64,000 nucleotides of DNA from Tamarix chinensis (GCA_030549775.1 CM060177.1:48200244-48264243), one strand, 5' to 3'; positions 24,240-37,255 are shown, counted from the stretch's first letter. Notes: a model not told the origin generated them from the letters alone. Program-made: numbers and translations.

Positions 24240-26194
24240 CACTACAAGAAAATACTTTTATAGCAACAATACTTTTGAAACGATAACATTTAGTTATTAT
24301 AATTTTTTTTGTGATTATTAAGAAATATTTTACAATGACATTTGTCGTTTCAATATATGCAATGGATTATTTGCAATGACATTTATATGTTGCTTTTTGT
24401 AACAACTTTGTTTTTTGTTATAAAATGTTTATTTAATTTATTACAATGACTATACTTATTGCAAATATTTAGATTATTTTAACATAATGACAAGTTGTTT
24501 AAAAAATATATATCAATAATTTTATTGCAATTTCTATACTTTGTTATTGCAAAAAATTATTTATAACAATGATTAAGTGTCGTTGCTAAACATTGTTGTT
24601 AAAAATATTAATTTATTTTCTCTTGTTAGATCCAATCTACGCAAAGAGATGAAAATTGAAAAAATATTTCTATGACGATAATTGTTATTATAGGTTCTAC
24701 ATATTACTATTAGCAATGTTTTTTTATTGTCATATATTTTATCAATTTATTGCAACGACTATATTAGTTGTAGTATACCTATGATTTTCTACAAAAACAT
24801 TCGCTTTATGAAAAACATACAAAAAATGATAAAGAAAAAAGAAATAAATAAATTATAAATAAATTTAGACGAGCTTCCCCAACCCCATTTTTCTCTCATC
24901 TATTTCATCCTATCTTCACCATCATTTTATGTGTGATCTTATTCATTGTCTACTATCTTCTTCTTTACTCTTCATCCTCGACTCCTTCTTCCTTGTTATA
25001 ATTACCTTCTCCAAATCCTAATCTTGCCTCCATTGTATTAGCATTATCTAATTATATTGATTGGATAAGTTAATTTGTTGTAGCATTCATCATCACAATC
25101 GAAGCCCTAATTACCAAATGAAATTTTGGTAATTTTTCATTTAATTTTATAATTTTTTTCTTGATATATATGTTAAGAATCATTTTTATGTATTTTATTT
25201 GTATTGATTTAAGTGGGACATGTGTATATGGCATGATTTTTGGACATCAATTACAAGTTTCACAAGTCATTTATTGCAACGATGTTTTAATAGGTTATTA
25301 TGTCGTTGCAATTATATGTTTTTACAATGATAAAGATGGCCGTTGAAGTTTTAAGTTTAAATTTTGGCAATGACTTTATTTTTGTAATTATGTATTTTTG
25401 TAACGATAAGTTTAATACCCCCAAATTGAATGGAGTGTTATAATGATTGATATAGCTACTTATATCAACAAGGTATACCATCTATTTGGTAATTTAGTTC
25501 TAACAACTTCATAGTTAAGCGTGCTTGTCTTGAAGTAATTTTTAGGATGGGTGACCCTCCTGGAAAGTTTTAAAATATTTCTATTTTTTTTTTCTGGAAG
25601 TGTGAGAAAAATCGAACTAAAAAGATTCATATTGATATATGGGCCGAGGTGGCTACCAAGTGGCCTCGCATAGTCATTTCAACCCCGGGTGTTAGAAATT
25701 TGTGGGTCTCGGGTGTTATCAGGTGACCCTTGTATTAGTATATTCAGTTTTTTGCAACGACATAAGCTGTTGCAATTAATGTATTTTTGTAATGACAAAT
25801 ATTGTTGTTGTAATATGCTATTTTTATTTTCAACGACTTTTCTTGTTTCTAATTACAGGTTTTTGCAAACAATAACAAAATTTTTTTAAGGACAAAAGTC
25901 ATTGCTAATTATAAGTTTTTGCAACAACATAAATTATTGTTGAAGTAGTGTCAATATTTTGTAACAACAAAAGTCATTGCACTATATAAACACATGTAAT
26001 TGGGTAAAGTGATGTATTGCAACAACATTTATTTGGCAACGACAACTTTTGTTGCATTTAATTACTTTTTTGCAATATCATGACGTGCATCAGCTTGACA
26101 ACAATAACTATCATTGTGATATATATTTTTTGCAATAATGTTCTATCTTTAGCAATAAAAAGTATCATTGCTAAGAATGATTTTTTTTACAGTG
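24240..26194. mobile_element. non-autonomous CACTA element, complete
   Basis: Left end CACTACAAGAAAATAC, right end TTTTTTTTACAGTG, flanked by AAA at 24237-24239 and 26195-26197 (3-bp duplication; low information because it is an A-run). Dozens of short words such as TTGCAACGAC, GTCGTTGCAA and AATGACATTTGTCGTT in both orientations fill both subterminal zones. No transposase. A Cassandra-like LTR (25411-25696) is nested inside. Confidence 0.88.
25411..25696 (+). mobile_element. Cassandra-like LTR carrying 5S rRNA sequence
   Basis: Starts TTTAATACCCCCAAATTGA (expected TG is TT) and ends CCCCGGGTGTTAGA (expected CA is GA). Positions about 25498-25567 match the middle and 3' part of plant 5S rRNA, including AGTTAAGCGTGCTTG (box A/intermediate element region) and AGGATGGGTGACC (box C region). 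A degenerate tail similar to the second copy at 36947-37255 follows. Cassandra TRIM retrotransposons are known for 5S-derived LTRs that carry RNA polymerase III promoter elements. It lies inside the CACTA element at 24240-26194; no target duplication was found. Confidence 0.82.
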
Positions 26195-27589
26195 AAAATA
26201 AAAATAGAATTGGCATTTAATATTGATTGATTGATTAATTATAAATCTATTGTAATACCCTATATCTTTAAAGTTCAATTTTATTAAGCTTAATTATTTT
26301 ATTAATTTAATTTGATGTAAACATTTAATTATTTTAATTTCGATTTGTTTAATAGATTTATCGACAATTTTGACTTCATATTTGAATTTAATTAATCGTT
26401 GCCGTTGCGGATCATTCTTCATAAATTTGTTCATGACCATGATTTTATTATATTCATATGATTTTGATTTTGGGTTAAAAATATGTATATTTTTTCTTTC
26501 TCATATTTTTATTTTTAATAATTTAGATTCATTGTCGATTATACTTCATCGTGTGATTATGACTTTGTTTTGGAGTTATATTTCATTAACGAAATATATT
26601 GTTTAAATTATAAACTTTGTGTTTAAAATAGCCAAGTTGATTTTAATAATTTTATCCATAGAAAATATTTCTAGCTTTGAATTTATTCATTTTTTAGGTT
26701 GTTAAGATCTTTAGAAAGTTTTAAATTAAAAATATTTTTGAAGCTTATTTATAGATTTCTTTTTGAAATTAATTTTCTTCTGTTTTACCTGTTTTGGTTT
26801 GTAGAAGACCAGTTTTAAAAATTATTTAAATTAGTGTTGGTCTATTAAAATTTGATTTAAATATTGTATTATATGATTTGAATTATTTTTTGACGTCTTA
26901 TAATGTATGTTCATAAATAATAGAGATCTTTTTGTTTGTTGGTAATTTCTTCAGAAAACATTTCCAAAAATTTTTTTATATAACTTTTATATCAATTTTA
27001 TACCTTCGGATCCTTATGAAATAATTTTCATTAAATGAGTTTTAGATAAAATCTTCTAATAATATTTTTAGATATTTAATATTTCATTATATATTTGTAT
27101 TTGCAAAAAAAAAAAAAACCACCCTCCTCTTCCTTTTTTCCTTTTCTCTCTTCTTCTCTCCCTCTTTTATTTCTTCCTTCACCACGTCTGATTCACCTCC
27201 TTCTCTCTGCTCCTCCTTCAATAACCACCAGTCGACCGGCCAACTACTTGCCACGATCGACCATTCTCTATTATAACTCCCTCTGCACAACGCGGCCACT
27301 CCACTTCTCGAGCAACAACAGCCGACGAGTGGTCACCGCTGATGTCGCTTGGCCACTGGCAAGTGGTCCTTGCCCATCAACGAAGTTCCACCGACCCCTA
27401 ATTGTTTCGATTCACTACATTCCGTTCGGTATAAATTATCCTAAACCCTAACTTTTGTTTTGATTAATTTGGTATAAATTAGCTTATGATGAACTAAATT
27501 GGTTGTTTAATTATGTATATATATGTTGTATGATTGATTTAGAGTAGTTAATTGTAGTGTATTTGGTTGATTTATGAAAATGAGATTTT

Positions 27590-28560
27590 GACTTGATTAT
27601 GTTTGGATTTTGCGGATTCATAAAATTAAGCTATTTTTGATAAATTAATTATACAATATGATGTAAAATGTATCTAATTTCATATCAGAATCGTCAATTT
27701 GAAAAATTTATGTGGAATTAATTAAAATTGCATTTCTAGGTCAAAATTCATGTGTGGAGAAACTGAATTGCATAATTGACTTGTTTCAATTAATTGATTT
27801 TACAATATTTTTTCAAATATATTTAATTTTATATTAGAAGTGTTAATTTGGTAAATTGTGTGAAATTGATTGGACTTGAATTTTTAGGTCAAAACTCTTG
27901 TGGGTCTAAATTGGATAGTGTAATCGGGTTATTTTGTTCAATTGATTATATAATTTACATTAGAATACATTTAATTACAATTCCGAACCATTAATTTATA
28001 TACTTTAGTAAGAATTGACCAGATTTGCATTCCAGACTCAAAAACCCCAATTATGCTAAATTTGGTATTTTTTTATTAGTTTTGATGAATTGATTATATA
28101 ATATGTTATAAAATATGTCTAATTGCATTTAATTTTAAGCATTCAATGTAAATAAATTAATAAAATTTTATCAAATTACATTTTTGGGCCTAAAACCCTA
28201 GATTTCGAATGAAATTATAAAATTATTTATTGGTATAGTTGTTTTTCTAAAATTGAATTTATAGAAATTGTTGAAATGACCCCAGTTGCATTCTAACACC
28301 TTAAATTGGAATTAATTGATTTGAATTATTTGAGTTTGTGTCTTAGGCTTTAAAACCCTAATTTTGAAAATCGATTGTCTTGAATTGGTTACTTGGAAGA
28401 TTATTTCGTTGAAGTTGTATATCTAGATATATTTAAAATTAGTCTATGTACCCTTAAGCTATAAATTTAAGATAATCAAAGTTAATTAGTTGGATTGCAG
28501 TTCTAGCTTAAAAACCCTAATTTCGTATACGATTTTATAAAAATGATTGCTTATATTTCT
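27590..28560. repeat. diverged tandem array, period about 145-150 bp
   Basis: Successive units carry GATTATATAATATG-like text, then a GTCTAATT region, then GCATTTCTAGGTCAAAAT or variants (GAATTTTTAGGTCAAAACT, GCATTCCAGACTCAAAAAC, ACATTTTTGGGCCTAAAAC). At least five units are visible; identity between them is low. Confidence 0.7.
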
Positions 28561-29374
28561 CTCACCTAATATATTACTAGTTTTGATTCAAAGTCATTTG
28601 AATTATATTTTTATGTTATTGAGTTGGATTGGTTCCCTAAAAATGGTTGGTTTGTGTCTTTAGTCATAAAACCTAATGATTAAGTTATTTTTAATAAAAT
28701 TAATATATAATCTATTATCCTTTCCTCGGCTTTCCAAATCTATTTGAAATGCACCAAATGATATGTGTATAACTCGATGTGGTTAATATTTAATTTTAAA
28801 TCTTAATAGAGCTATGCTTGCGAATCTTAGGTTTTGGACATGTTTTCTAAAAAAGATCGTTTGTGTCTCCTTGTGTTGATTTAATTATAATATTTGAACT
28901 ATTGATCGATAAGGTAGTTTCTAACCTAGTTTTTTGATTTCTATCGGTGATCTAGGAAAACTTTCTCATGGTATATTCAACTCTCGAGTGCTTTGTCTCT
29001 TTCTCAATTTTCTTAGCTAGCTTTAGATTTAGGTAAGTCATTTCTTACCTTTACTTATCGATTATTTAATAATGACAAGCATATATTGTGTTCTTGTGTG
29101 GTTATTGTATGTATTTATGAGTTTATAACCTCAATGCAAGCGCGTATTAGTATGACTCTTAAATATTGTATGTGTTTGAGTATGCGAAGGATTGAGTATA
29201 ATTATGTGGTTAACATGTCTACTTAATTATGAAATATTGGGTGATTTTGGAGTATGCTTTAATGTGCCTAAACTATAATTAGTTTAGAAAACTGTATCCA
29301 TGGTTTGAGTATGGATTGAAATTATATGATACCTTATGCTGTATTTTATGTCATGGAATTATTCATCTCTAACA

Positions 29375-29580
29375 CCACCTAAATTATTCGGCTTTAATGC
29401 CACTTGAATTGGTTCAACTTTAATGTCCCTGGAATCGATCGGCTTTAATGCCACTTGGATTGGTTTGGCTTTAATGTCACTTGGACTGGATCGGCTTTAA
29501 TGCTGCTTGAAATTTATCGCCTTTATATTAATGCTGCTTGAAATTTATCGCCTTTATATAATAATGGAAATTCATTGTGT
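29375..29580. repeat. tandem repeat of CGGCTTTAATG units
   Basis: About seven units of 27-30 bp (CGGCTTTAATGCCACTTG type). The last part is a near-perfect duplication of about 33 bp containing TGCTGCTTGAAATTTATCGC. Confidence 0.85.
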
Positions 29581-32089
29581 TGATGGAATTTAGGTGGTGT
29601 TATGTGGGATTGATTTATGATTAGTTAAATCTTTGAATAAAATATTAATTACTTAAAGTGAAAGATCTTGATTCGGGACTTGTACCACTCGAGGTAGCTA
29701 TCCGAGTTAGGTTTGGTATTCGCTTGGTACTATTCCAGTATTTTTCTATTATGTGATCCTGGGGGCCTTACGAGGTCCAAAGAGACCCTCTTCTACTTTA
29801 TAGGTGTCTCGATATATTTCGCCCCTATAGGAGTATACATACTTAAGTGATTAGGTGTCCTATTTATTGGTGATCTGGTTATGTTTTTGAGCGGGCCAAC
29901 TAGGACTAGTACCATTCTAGTACTAGATTAGTTATCACGATCTCTTTAAGTCTTTTTCCTCAAGATAATATAATTAAATGGTTGTTATCATGACAATAAA
30001 ATATAATAATGAATTATTCTCATTGACTCATGGACTTTATATTTCTTTTTCCTATGCATGTCTCTTGGTTGTTTCCCTTATAATAATGTTACCAGATGAT
30101 GTATGTTCATATCAATTATCACAGGATCTATTATTTAAATCGCATGTGGGCCTTGTGTAACACCCCCAAAATTCACTACTGAAAATTTTTATTTTATTTG
30201 AAAATTAACGAAAGCAAAAACAGTAAATTTTGGGGATGCTATCACCACACCTAGTATCAGACTGGTTTCCTCCTACCGTTCGAGTACCAAGTGCTAAGGC
30301 TAAAAAGAACGAAATACAATTTACTTAAATTCCACCTTCATTTAAATCATAATAGCTTACAAGAGTAAAACCCACTGTTAGTGGTCACAAGAGTAAAATC
30401 AATTAAACAAGAAAATAAAAGGTTAAAGAGAAACCCTAGACTCATTGCCGGTCAATTCTTACGCTCTTACCCGATAATAGCCTAAATAGCACCTGCAACA
30501 AACATGTAAGGGATACTGTCCATTGAATAGGTAGGGGCCCATAAACGGAACTCTTCAATACTATGTTACTGAGTAACCCTTTATACCAAACATAAAGATA
30601 GGGCCCGCATGCAACACATCATACTTGAATAGAAGTAAAGACAATATTATACACAAGCATATAAATGATCATAGCCATGTAAGAACGATTACACACATCA
30701 TCCAATAAGAATTTTATAATACGAACTCCATTTACTTAACACCTCCAACACTTACTAGGAGTGACAGGCACCAAGGCCATGCTTATATCATATAAATAGA
30801 TCATGAGGATGAAAGTAACATTTTGGTCTTAAGCCGTTCATTAAACATTATTCATCGTCATTTCAAATTATATCTATATGAGTGTAGGAACCCCACTATT
30901 ATAACGGTGGACTAGAATACACTTCAGGACAGAACGCACTTGGCCACTATTATTTGTCAGTGGACAAAAGGCTCCTGGCCACTATTATCGCCGGTGGATC
31001 GGTCTGGCCTCGACTCATATGGAGTTCCAGTATAATTGATTAGTATATTTTCATGATTATTTAACATCCAAGATATGGTTTATTGAGCTCATGATCCCCA
31101 CTATTATAGTTGGTGGACAGTATACACTCCAGGGTAACACATCTGGCCACTACTATAACCGGTGGACCGACGTACATATATAATCCATCTGGGTTCGGCT
31201 TAATAATCTTTCACTTTATATGATTAGTGTTTTCCATTTAATTATCACAACAAGTCCATTTATTTAGCTCAAGGGGTAGATCAAGAACGCAGAGATGCGA
31301 AGGTAAACCGATCATACAAGCGCATACAAGCAATACAGTACCCTTCAAACATCAACCTGAGAAAGTAAAGGTACCCTGGTCACACTGGTGCATGAGGACA
31401 CATAGTACCTTACCGACAATGACACCTAATTCATAAGTATGCATACCCCCTATATAGGTTCGTAGAGCTAGATAGAGTAAGATGTAGGGCTTGACTAGCG
31501 AACTAAGGTACGCCAACAAATACCAGAATAATCATGTGCTAAACCACGTCTTTAGGGTGGCGACCCCTAAAGAGCCACCATTCCCGATCTCGAGGTCTTC
31601 CACTTTAATTATTAGTGTCTTAATTAAGGTGACCATGAGAAACACAAAAAAACCACATATTAATCATTTTCCATTTGTTTATGTTATTATTAAGTAATGC
31701 TTTTTCATAAGGTTATCTAGGTTAACTTAAATATACCACTAATGCCATCCTTTTACCATATGTTTCCATTTTAAAATTTGTTTCTATTTATTCATATTCC
31801 ATAAGGGTTATCAAATCATAATCATTATATAGTCTTAGGGTCTGGTAGTCTATATTGAAGGATCATGGAACACTTAGACCCTAACATATACTTCTATCAT
31901 GTCCAACACACATTTCCATGCATAAGTAATGATTAAGGCACCTCTTGTATGAATATATGGTAAACAAAATACCACACCCTTAATTATTCATTCAACCATT
32001 TATTATGCCATGTTCTTGTGATACTCATCGATTTATCGACATACCCTTATCCTATTATTTAATATTTCTTTGTCTTATTATGGAGGCTT

Positions 32090-33130
32090 ATTTAATCCGT
32101 TGACATATTATTTGCAATTTATCGATTTACTGCTTCATACTTACGAAATTACTAAAATACCCCTTTTGTTAGTAAACTTACCAAGTTACCCCTTTTTCTT
32201 GCCAAATTACCATATTATCCTTTCTGCTTGTATAATTACCAAAATACCCTTTGTATTTGCTAGATTACCAAATTACCCTCCGTACTTATTAAATTACCAC
32301 CTTGACCCCTCATACTTGTTAAATTATCAAATTACCATTCTATTTGGTTAAAATTACCTAACTCCCCTTTTATACTTGTTAAAATTACCAAATTGCTCCT
32401 CAGGTTTATTAAATTGCCAAATTTCCTTTTGTTAGATAAATTACCAAGTTGCCCTTCACACTTGTTAAAATTACCAAATTATCCTCTACTTACTTAAATT
32501 ACTAAACTATCCTCCATTGCCCTTTTGGTTACTCAAATTACCAAATTGCCCTCCTTACTTATTAAAATTACCAAATTGCCCCGCCAATTTACCAAATTCT
32601 CCTTTTGTTAGATAAATTGCCAAATTGCCCTTTACACTTATTAAAATTACCAAATTGTCCCTTATACTGCCAAATTACCAAGATACCCCCTTACCTACTA
32701 AATTACTAGTTTACCCCTTTTACTAATAAAATTATCAAAATATCATTCCTTTATGCCAACTTACCAAATACCCTTCTTCTTTATTAAATTACCACTTTAT
32801 CCCTTTTTCTCACAAAATTACCAAAATATCCTTCCTTTATGCCAAATTATCAACATACCATTCTTCTTTATTAAATTACCATTTTATTCCTTCTTCTCAC
32901 AAAATTACCAAAATACCCTTCTGTTATGACAAATTACCAAAATACCCTTGTCATTTAATTAATTTACCAAAATACCTTTTTACTCACAAAAATTACCAAG
33001 TTATCCCCTTTTCCATATAAAATTACTAAAATGCCCTTCTTACTTATCAATTTACCATTTTACCCCATTTACTCTATTATATTACTATTTTACCTTTATT
33101 ATACTAAATTTACTAAAATACCATTTCCAC
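32090..33130. repeat. AATTACCAAATTACCC minisatellite
   Basis: More than 30 degenerate units of about 27-32 bp, each with AATTACCAAA, then a TACCC/TGCCC word and a CTTATTA-like spacer. It is too diverged and irregular for a CRISPR-like array and lies within LTR-like element B1. Confidence 0.9.
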
Positions 33131-33382
33131 ACCAAATATTAACATCCATGGTCCATGTACCTCATCTAACACCATTGACTATTATTATTTATTTATTAAT
33201 ACTCATTAGCACCTACCACACATACTTATTTATGCCACACTTTTTGCACAAGAAAAATTACTAAAATGCTCCTAGGGCTCATATTAACATTATCTATGCA
33301 ACAAATGACCATATTAGCTTATCATGTCATACATATGTATTTAACATTGTCATTAATAATAAGACTCCTTCTTTAAACATTA

Positions 33383-35249
33383 CTAGATTTTCACCCATGC
33401 GATGCACGAAGATTATAATGAATGAGTTATATTCAACATTTCTAGATTTGAAAATGAAAATATAAATTAATACTTGAAGATACGATATGAATTTAAAATA
33501 TTAGAGATAAAGTATTTGTACATAACTGATAAAATTACATGATCAAATATTTTCGAACATTTCCTTAAATATAACATTAGTTATTGTATTACTTTGATGA
33601 ACATTATCATCGCATATCAAAATTTTTAAACCTCTACGATTTGTAAGTTGAGAAACCATGACATATAATTGACCATAACAGAATACTATTTTTTTTAAAA
33701 AATAGACCAACATTACTAGGAGATTAGCCTTGACTTTTTTTGATTGTCATGGCATATAATACAATTAAGGAAAATTATCTTTGATTAAACTTGAAAGGAA
33801 ATCTCGAGTCAGATGGCGTTAAAGACATTCTTGGTAATAATATTGGATGACCAGCATTATTTCCACTTGAAATCCTTGCTTCCAAGATATGTGATCCAAG
33901 CTTTGTGATGATCATCCTAGTACCGTTGCATAAGCCAAGTGAATGATCAATATTCTGCAACAACATAACTAGTGTACCTATCTTCAAATTCAAGACATGG
34001 TTTGGTACACCTGAGCACTTAATTCTATTTAAAAATCCTGGAGTGTGTAGATCTTATAATAAATCATTATTTCCATCTTATTTACATGTTATATCAAAAA
34101 CGAAATAGGTTTTCTCTTCAGTAGAGTTAATTGACAATATTTATTCATTAATGGACTCAACAATATCAAACGTTAGTGCTAGTATAGACCTTTCTTTAAA
34201 ATAAGCATTGTTAGTGATATTTCTATTATACTTAGAATACATGCTTTCTACAATAGCTGCAATTGGATCTTTAAAATGTTTTATTAGAAGATCATATGGA
34301 ATTTCTAATGTTGCATGACCATCATTACTCCCTCCAATTGTTCCATCTCCTTTGCTTGTAATCCATTCTAAAAATTGCTTCAACTCAAAACATTCATCAA
34401 TCGAGCTTAATTTTTGTAACCTCATTTTCTTTGTCAATTGTAACACCTTACAAAATCTCCATAAGTATGAAGAGTTCACAGTTGGATGAATAATGTCTTA
34501 TCCACTACCTTTAGGAATGACTGGTAGTATTTGTCTAAAATCTCCACCAAGAACAACTGTCTTACCTCTGAATGGCTTCTCTAGGCTGAACTCATTGGTG
34601 GACCATGAAATATCTCTCATTTTTTTTATCCAAAGCTTCAAAACAATACCTATGCATTCGTGGTGCTTCATCCCAAATAATTAATTTACACCTTATAATC
34701 AACTCAGCCAATGGACTACCTTGTTTGTTGTTACATGTTGAATCTTCATTCAAATTTATAGGTATTTTAAAGCGAGAATGAGTTGTCCTTCTACCTAGTA
34801 ATAAAAGAGAAGCAATTCCACTTGATGCCACATTTAACATAATATCTCCTTCTCATCTTATAGCTATTTATAAAGTCCTCCATATAAATGTCTTTCCTGT
34901 ACCTCCGTATCCATAAACAAAGAGTAATCCACTTGCATCAGACTTGGTTGCCTCCATTACGGTGTCATACACATGTCACTATTATGAGGTCATATAAGAT
35001 AGAAGATTGTTGAGTTCTTTTGATTTTGACCGATCGTAACACATTTCCTCACGCATCAATGTATTTCCTACAGTTTCAAAAAACTCTTTAGGAGGGAATG
35101 GAATTGATTTAAAATCTCATAAGCTTTCACCACATTTTTGCAACATAATTTCAATGTCTACCAACACATAATTTTTCCTGTCATCAACTTCCAAATGAAG
35201 TTATATAAAATAATAAAAAAATGATATTGAATGGTGAGAATTTTTTAGA
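33383..35249 (-). mobile_element. Helitron, internally reduced
   Basis: Read on the minus strand it starts TC after A (35250/35249) and ends in CTAG before T (33383/33382), the Helitron insertion pattern without target duplication. Just before CTAG lies GTGCATCGCATGGGTG, the usual degenerate terminal hairpin sequence. Inside are fragments of the Helitron-type PIF1 helicase only; no Rep domain was seen. Confidence 0.82.
33775..34990 (-). pseudogene. Helitron PIF1-like helicase fragments
   Basis: On the minus strand from about 34990: DASGLLFVYGYGGTGKTF with the Walker A motif GYGGTGKT, then after a stop and frameshift NVASSGIASLLL, FKIPINLNEDSTC and LIIWDEAP (Walker B, near 34640). Next come a helicase middle part (34479-34141, with FLEWITSKGDGT) and the carboxy part (33993 onward) with KIGTLVMLLQNIDHSLGLCNG and AMT-KSQG-like residues near 33750. 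Several stops separate the blocks, so no active enzyme is made. The helicase unwinds DNA in rolling-circle transposition. Confidence 0.9.
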
Positions 35250-35339
35250 TAATAGCATTGATTCCAAGCGAACTTTTTGCTTCTAAAATTTTTTAAATAA
35301 ATAAATGAAATTTTAGTAGAGAATTTTGGGGGTGTTACA

Positions 35340-36330
35340 CATGTGTATTATATTTACCAGTCTACCGGAGAGAATAGTGGTCAGGCGAGTTCTATCCTGG
35401 ATTGTATTATATTTATTGGTCCATTGGTGAGAATAGTGGGGGTCCTAAGCTCAATTAAGGAAACCCTTGGATAATAATAATATATGGAAAGACACTAATT
35501 ACTTACTACAAAACACCATGTGGGTCTGGACTATGTGTATTACGTTTACCGTTCCACCAATGAGAATAGTAGTCAGAAGTGTTGCACCCTAGATTGTATT
35601 ATATTTACTAGACCAACTGTGAGATTAGTGGTCAAGAACATTCTGTCTTATATTGTATTATATTTACCGATCCACCGATGAGAATAGTGGGGTTTCCAAA
35701 ACTACGTGGATATAATTCGAGAGATGACAAATTATAACACTAATGGCTTGAGTCAAGATAATAACAAATGAACTAATATGACATACTAATGTGTATGGAA
35801 TTATTATTGTGATGTTGTTGAGAATATGTAGGCCGACTATGTGATTTACACTTCCTACTAAGAATGATGTAATTTTCTAATTATACTACAGAGAGCATCA
35901 CTAAGATGCTCCAATAATAAGCCCTATTATTTCTAAATGAATGATTAATAGTAGCATATGACCTTGATGCATGTGGCCATAAGAGAGCATCACTTGGAAT
36001 GCTGACCAATGTATTGAACCGGGATGTCCTACTATGTCTTTCTTAAAATCATTTGTATTTATTTCGACTGACATTCCTTTTATGACCATAGTTAGTGGAT
36101 TTTCTTTGGAAGGTGAGTTAACCTTCCTAACTATTACGCTACTCTATTTTATAATTGTATTTTTACATTTAAGTAAAGTAACATTTTAGCCTTAGCACTT
36201 AGCATCAAAATGGTAGGGAAAAATAGTCTAGTAATAAGTATGGTGGAAGTACCTCAAAATTTACTATCTTAGTGTCTACTTTGAACCTTTAAATATGAAA
36301 AATTTCAGTAGTAATTTTGAGGGTGTTACA
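35340..36330. mobile_element. LTR-like element R, inner part (inverted)
   Basis: Ends AATTTTGAGGGTGTTACA at 36330. On the reverse strand it shows TGTAACACCC and GTGCTAAGGCTAAAATG in the positions seen in the other elements. Five hairpin units of the type CCACTATTCTC-spacer-GGTGGA lie at 35350-35690 with GTAAATATAATACA between them. Confidence 0.75.
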
Positions 36331-36362
36331 CTATGAGTGTAGAATATTATATTAAGTAATTT

Positions 36363-36966
36363 GAAAAAATAATCTTGAGACTTGGTTTGGAGGAGGTGGA
36401 GGAGCATATAATGTCACAATTAATAGGAGGCTTAAGAAGTGACATTGCTAGGAAGGTGGAGATTTACAAATATTACGCACTAGATGAATTGTTTCATCTA
36501 GACATTAAGGTGGAGAGGCATAAAAAAAAAAAAAAAGGGATTCAAAGCTTGGCATGGTAAGGTTGAACCAAAAACCTCAAAGGGAGTATCCTAAGCCACC
36601 TCCTACACCCAAAACATTTGATGTTAAGGGTAAGGGAAGACACGAAATGGGTAAGGTAAGTAGGATCAAAGGATTTAGGTGTTGTAAGTGTCAAGGATTT
36701 GGGTATTGTCAAAATATATGTCCAAATAAAAGGGTGATGACCTTGCTTGAACTAGAGGAGGTGCCATTGGAAGAGGAAGAAGAAGGGGAGCATTTGGCCT
36801 GGAGGGACAGAGACCAGAAAAGAAAAAAAGGGAGCAATGGAGGTGAGGAGATTGAGAAATCCCCACCAAATGTTAGAAAGGACTTGATGGTCATGAGGGT
36901 GTTGCATGCAAAAGAAGTCTTGGATGAGGAGTCCCAAAGGAAAAATTGTAACACCTTGATTCAATA
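36363..36966 (+). pseudogene. Ty3/gypsy gag fragment with zinc knuckle
   Basis: Starts mid-protein at LRLGLEEVEEHIMSQLIGGL and SDIARKVEIYKYYALDELFHL, the conserved carboxy part of a plant Ty3/gypsy gag, then a lysine run encoded by a poly-A tract at which the frame shifts (near 36530). The next frame has a CCHC-like knuckle, CCKCQGFGYCQNICPNKR (36678-36732; the usual His is Cys or Tyr here), and an acidic linker, ending at SQRKN where a Cassandra-like LTR begins. It follows the end of R (36330) on the same strand, so it may be the reduced body of that element. Confidence 0.85.
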
Positions 36967-37255
36967 AGACCATGCGGGGGCTACCCAAGAGGGCTTTTGG
37001 AGTGATTGACTTGCCCCATATAACAATACGAGTCCTTTTAGCATGCTTTGTCCTTACTCACGCACTTCGGGAGAAATTTTTAGAAAATTTTCAAAACTTC
37101 CCAGGAGGGTCACCCATTCTAAAAATTACTCCACGGCCAACATACTTAACTATGAAATTCTTAAGATGGAATCACCAAAAGAATGGTCGACCATGTTAAT
37201 ATAAGTAGTAGTGAGTTCAATCCTTATAACACTCCGCTCAATTTAGGGTATTACA
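36947..37255 (-). mobile_element. second Cassandra-like LTR with 5S rRNA sequence
   Basis: On the minus strand it runs from TGTAATACCCTAAATTGAG (37255) to ATCAAGGTGTTACA (36947), so TG and CA ends are intact. The 5S-like part lies at about 37162-37096, with AGTTAAGTATGTTGGCC and AGAATGGGTGACC. The text GAGTAAGGACAAAGCATGC follows, as usual downstream of the 5S part in Cassandra LTRs. Five-base flanks do not match (AAAAT versus TTCAC), as expected if this is one LTR of a longer element. Confidence 0.87.

Larger units (their letters stand above)
26251..30155. mobile_element. LTR-like element R, outer part (inverted orientation)
   Basis: Starts TGTAATACCC at 26251. A block at 29660-29900 is the reverse complement of 38160-38440 in element B, and a CT-rich block at 27110-27460 mirrors the GA-rich block of element A. 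It is therefore the same kind of element, turned round. A related piece in the same orientation continues at 35340-36330, ending in GGGTGTTACA. CTAT occurs just before 26251 and just after 36330, a weak possible target duplication. Whether the two pieces were one element is not certain. Confidence 0.55.
30156..35339. mobile_element. LTR-like element B1 inserted between the two R pieces
   Basis: Starts TGTAACACCCCCAAAATTC and ends in its exact reverse complement GAATTTTGGGGGTGTTACA, a 19-bp inverted terminus. The head contains ACCAAGTGCTAAGGCTAAAA as in elements A, C and D. Hairpin units at 30890-31170 and the AATTACC array follow. A Helitron (33383-35249) sits near its right end. No clear 5-bp duplication was found (CCTTG versus CATGT). 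Confidence 0.7.

Noticed and set aside
25498..25567. Functional 5S rRNA gene
   Set aside because: Only the middle and 3' part are present, with substitutions and no terminator; better explained by a Cassandra-like LTR.
32090..33130. CRISPR-like repeat-spacer array
   Set aside because: Plant nuclear context, no fixed repeat length, heavily diverged units, no cas genes.
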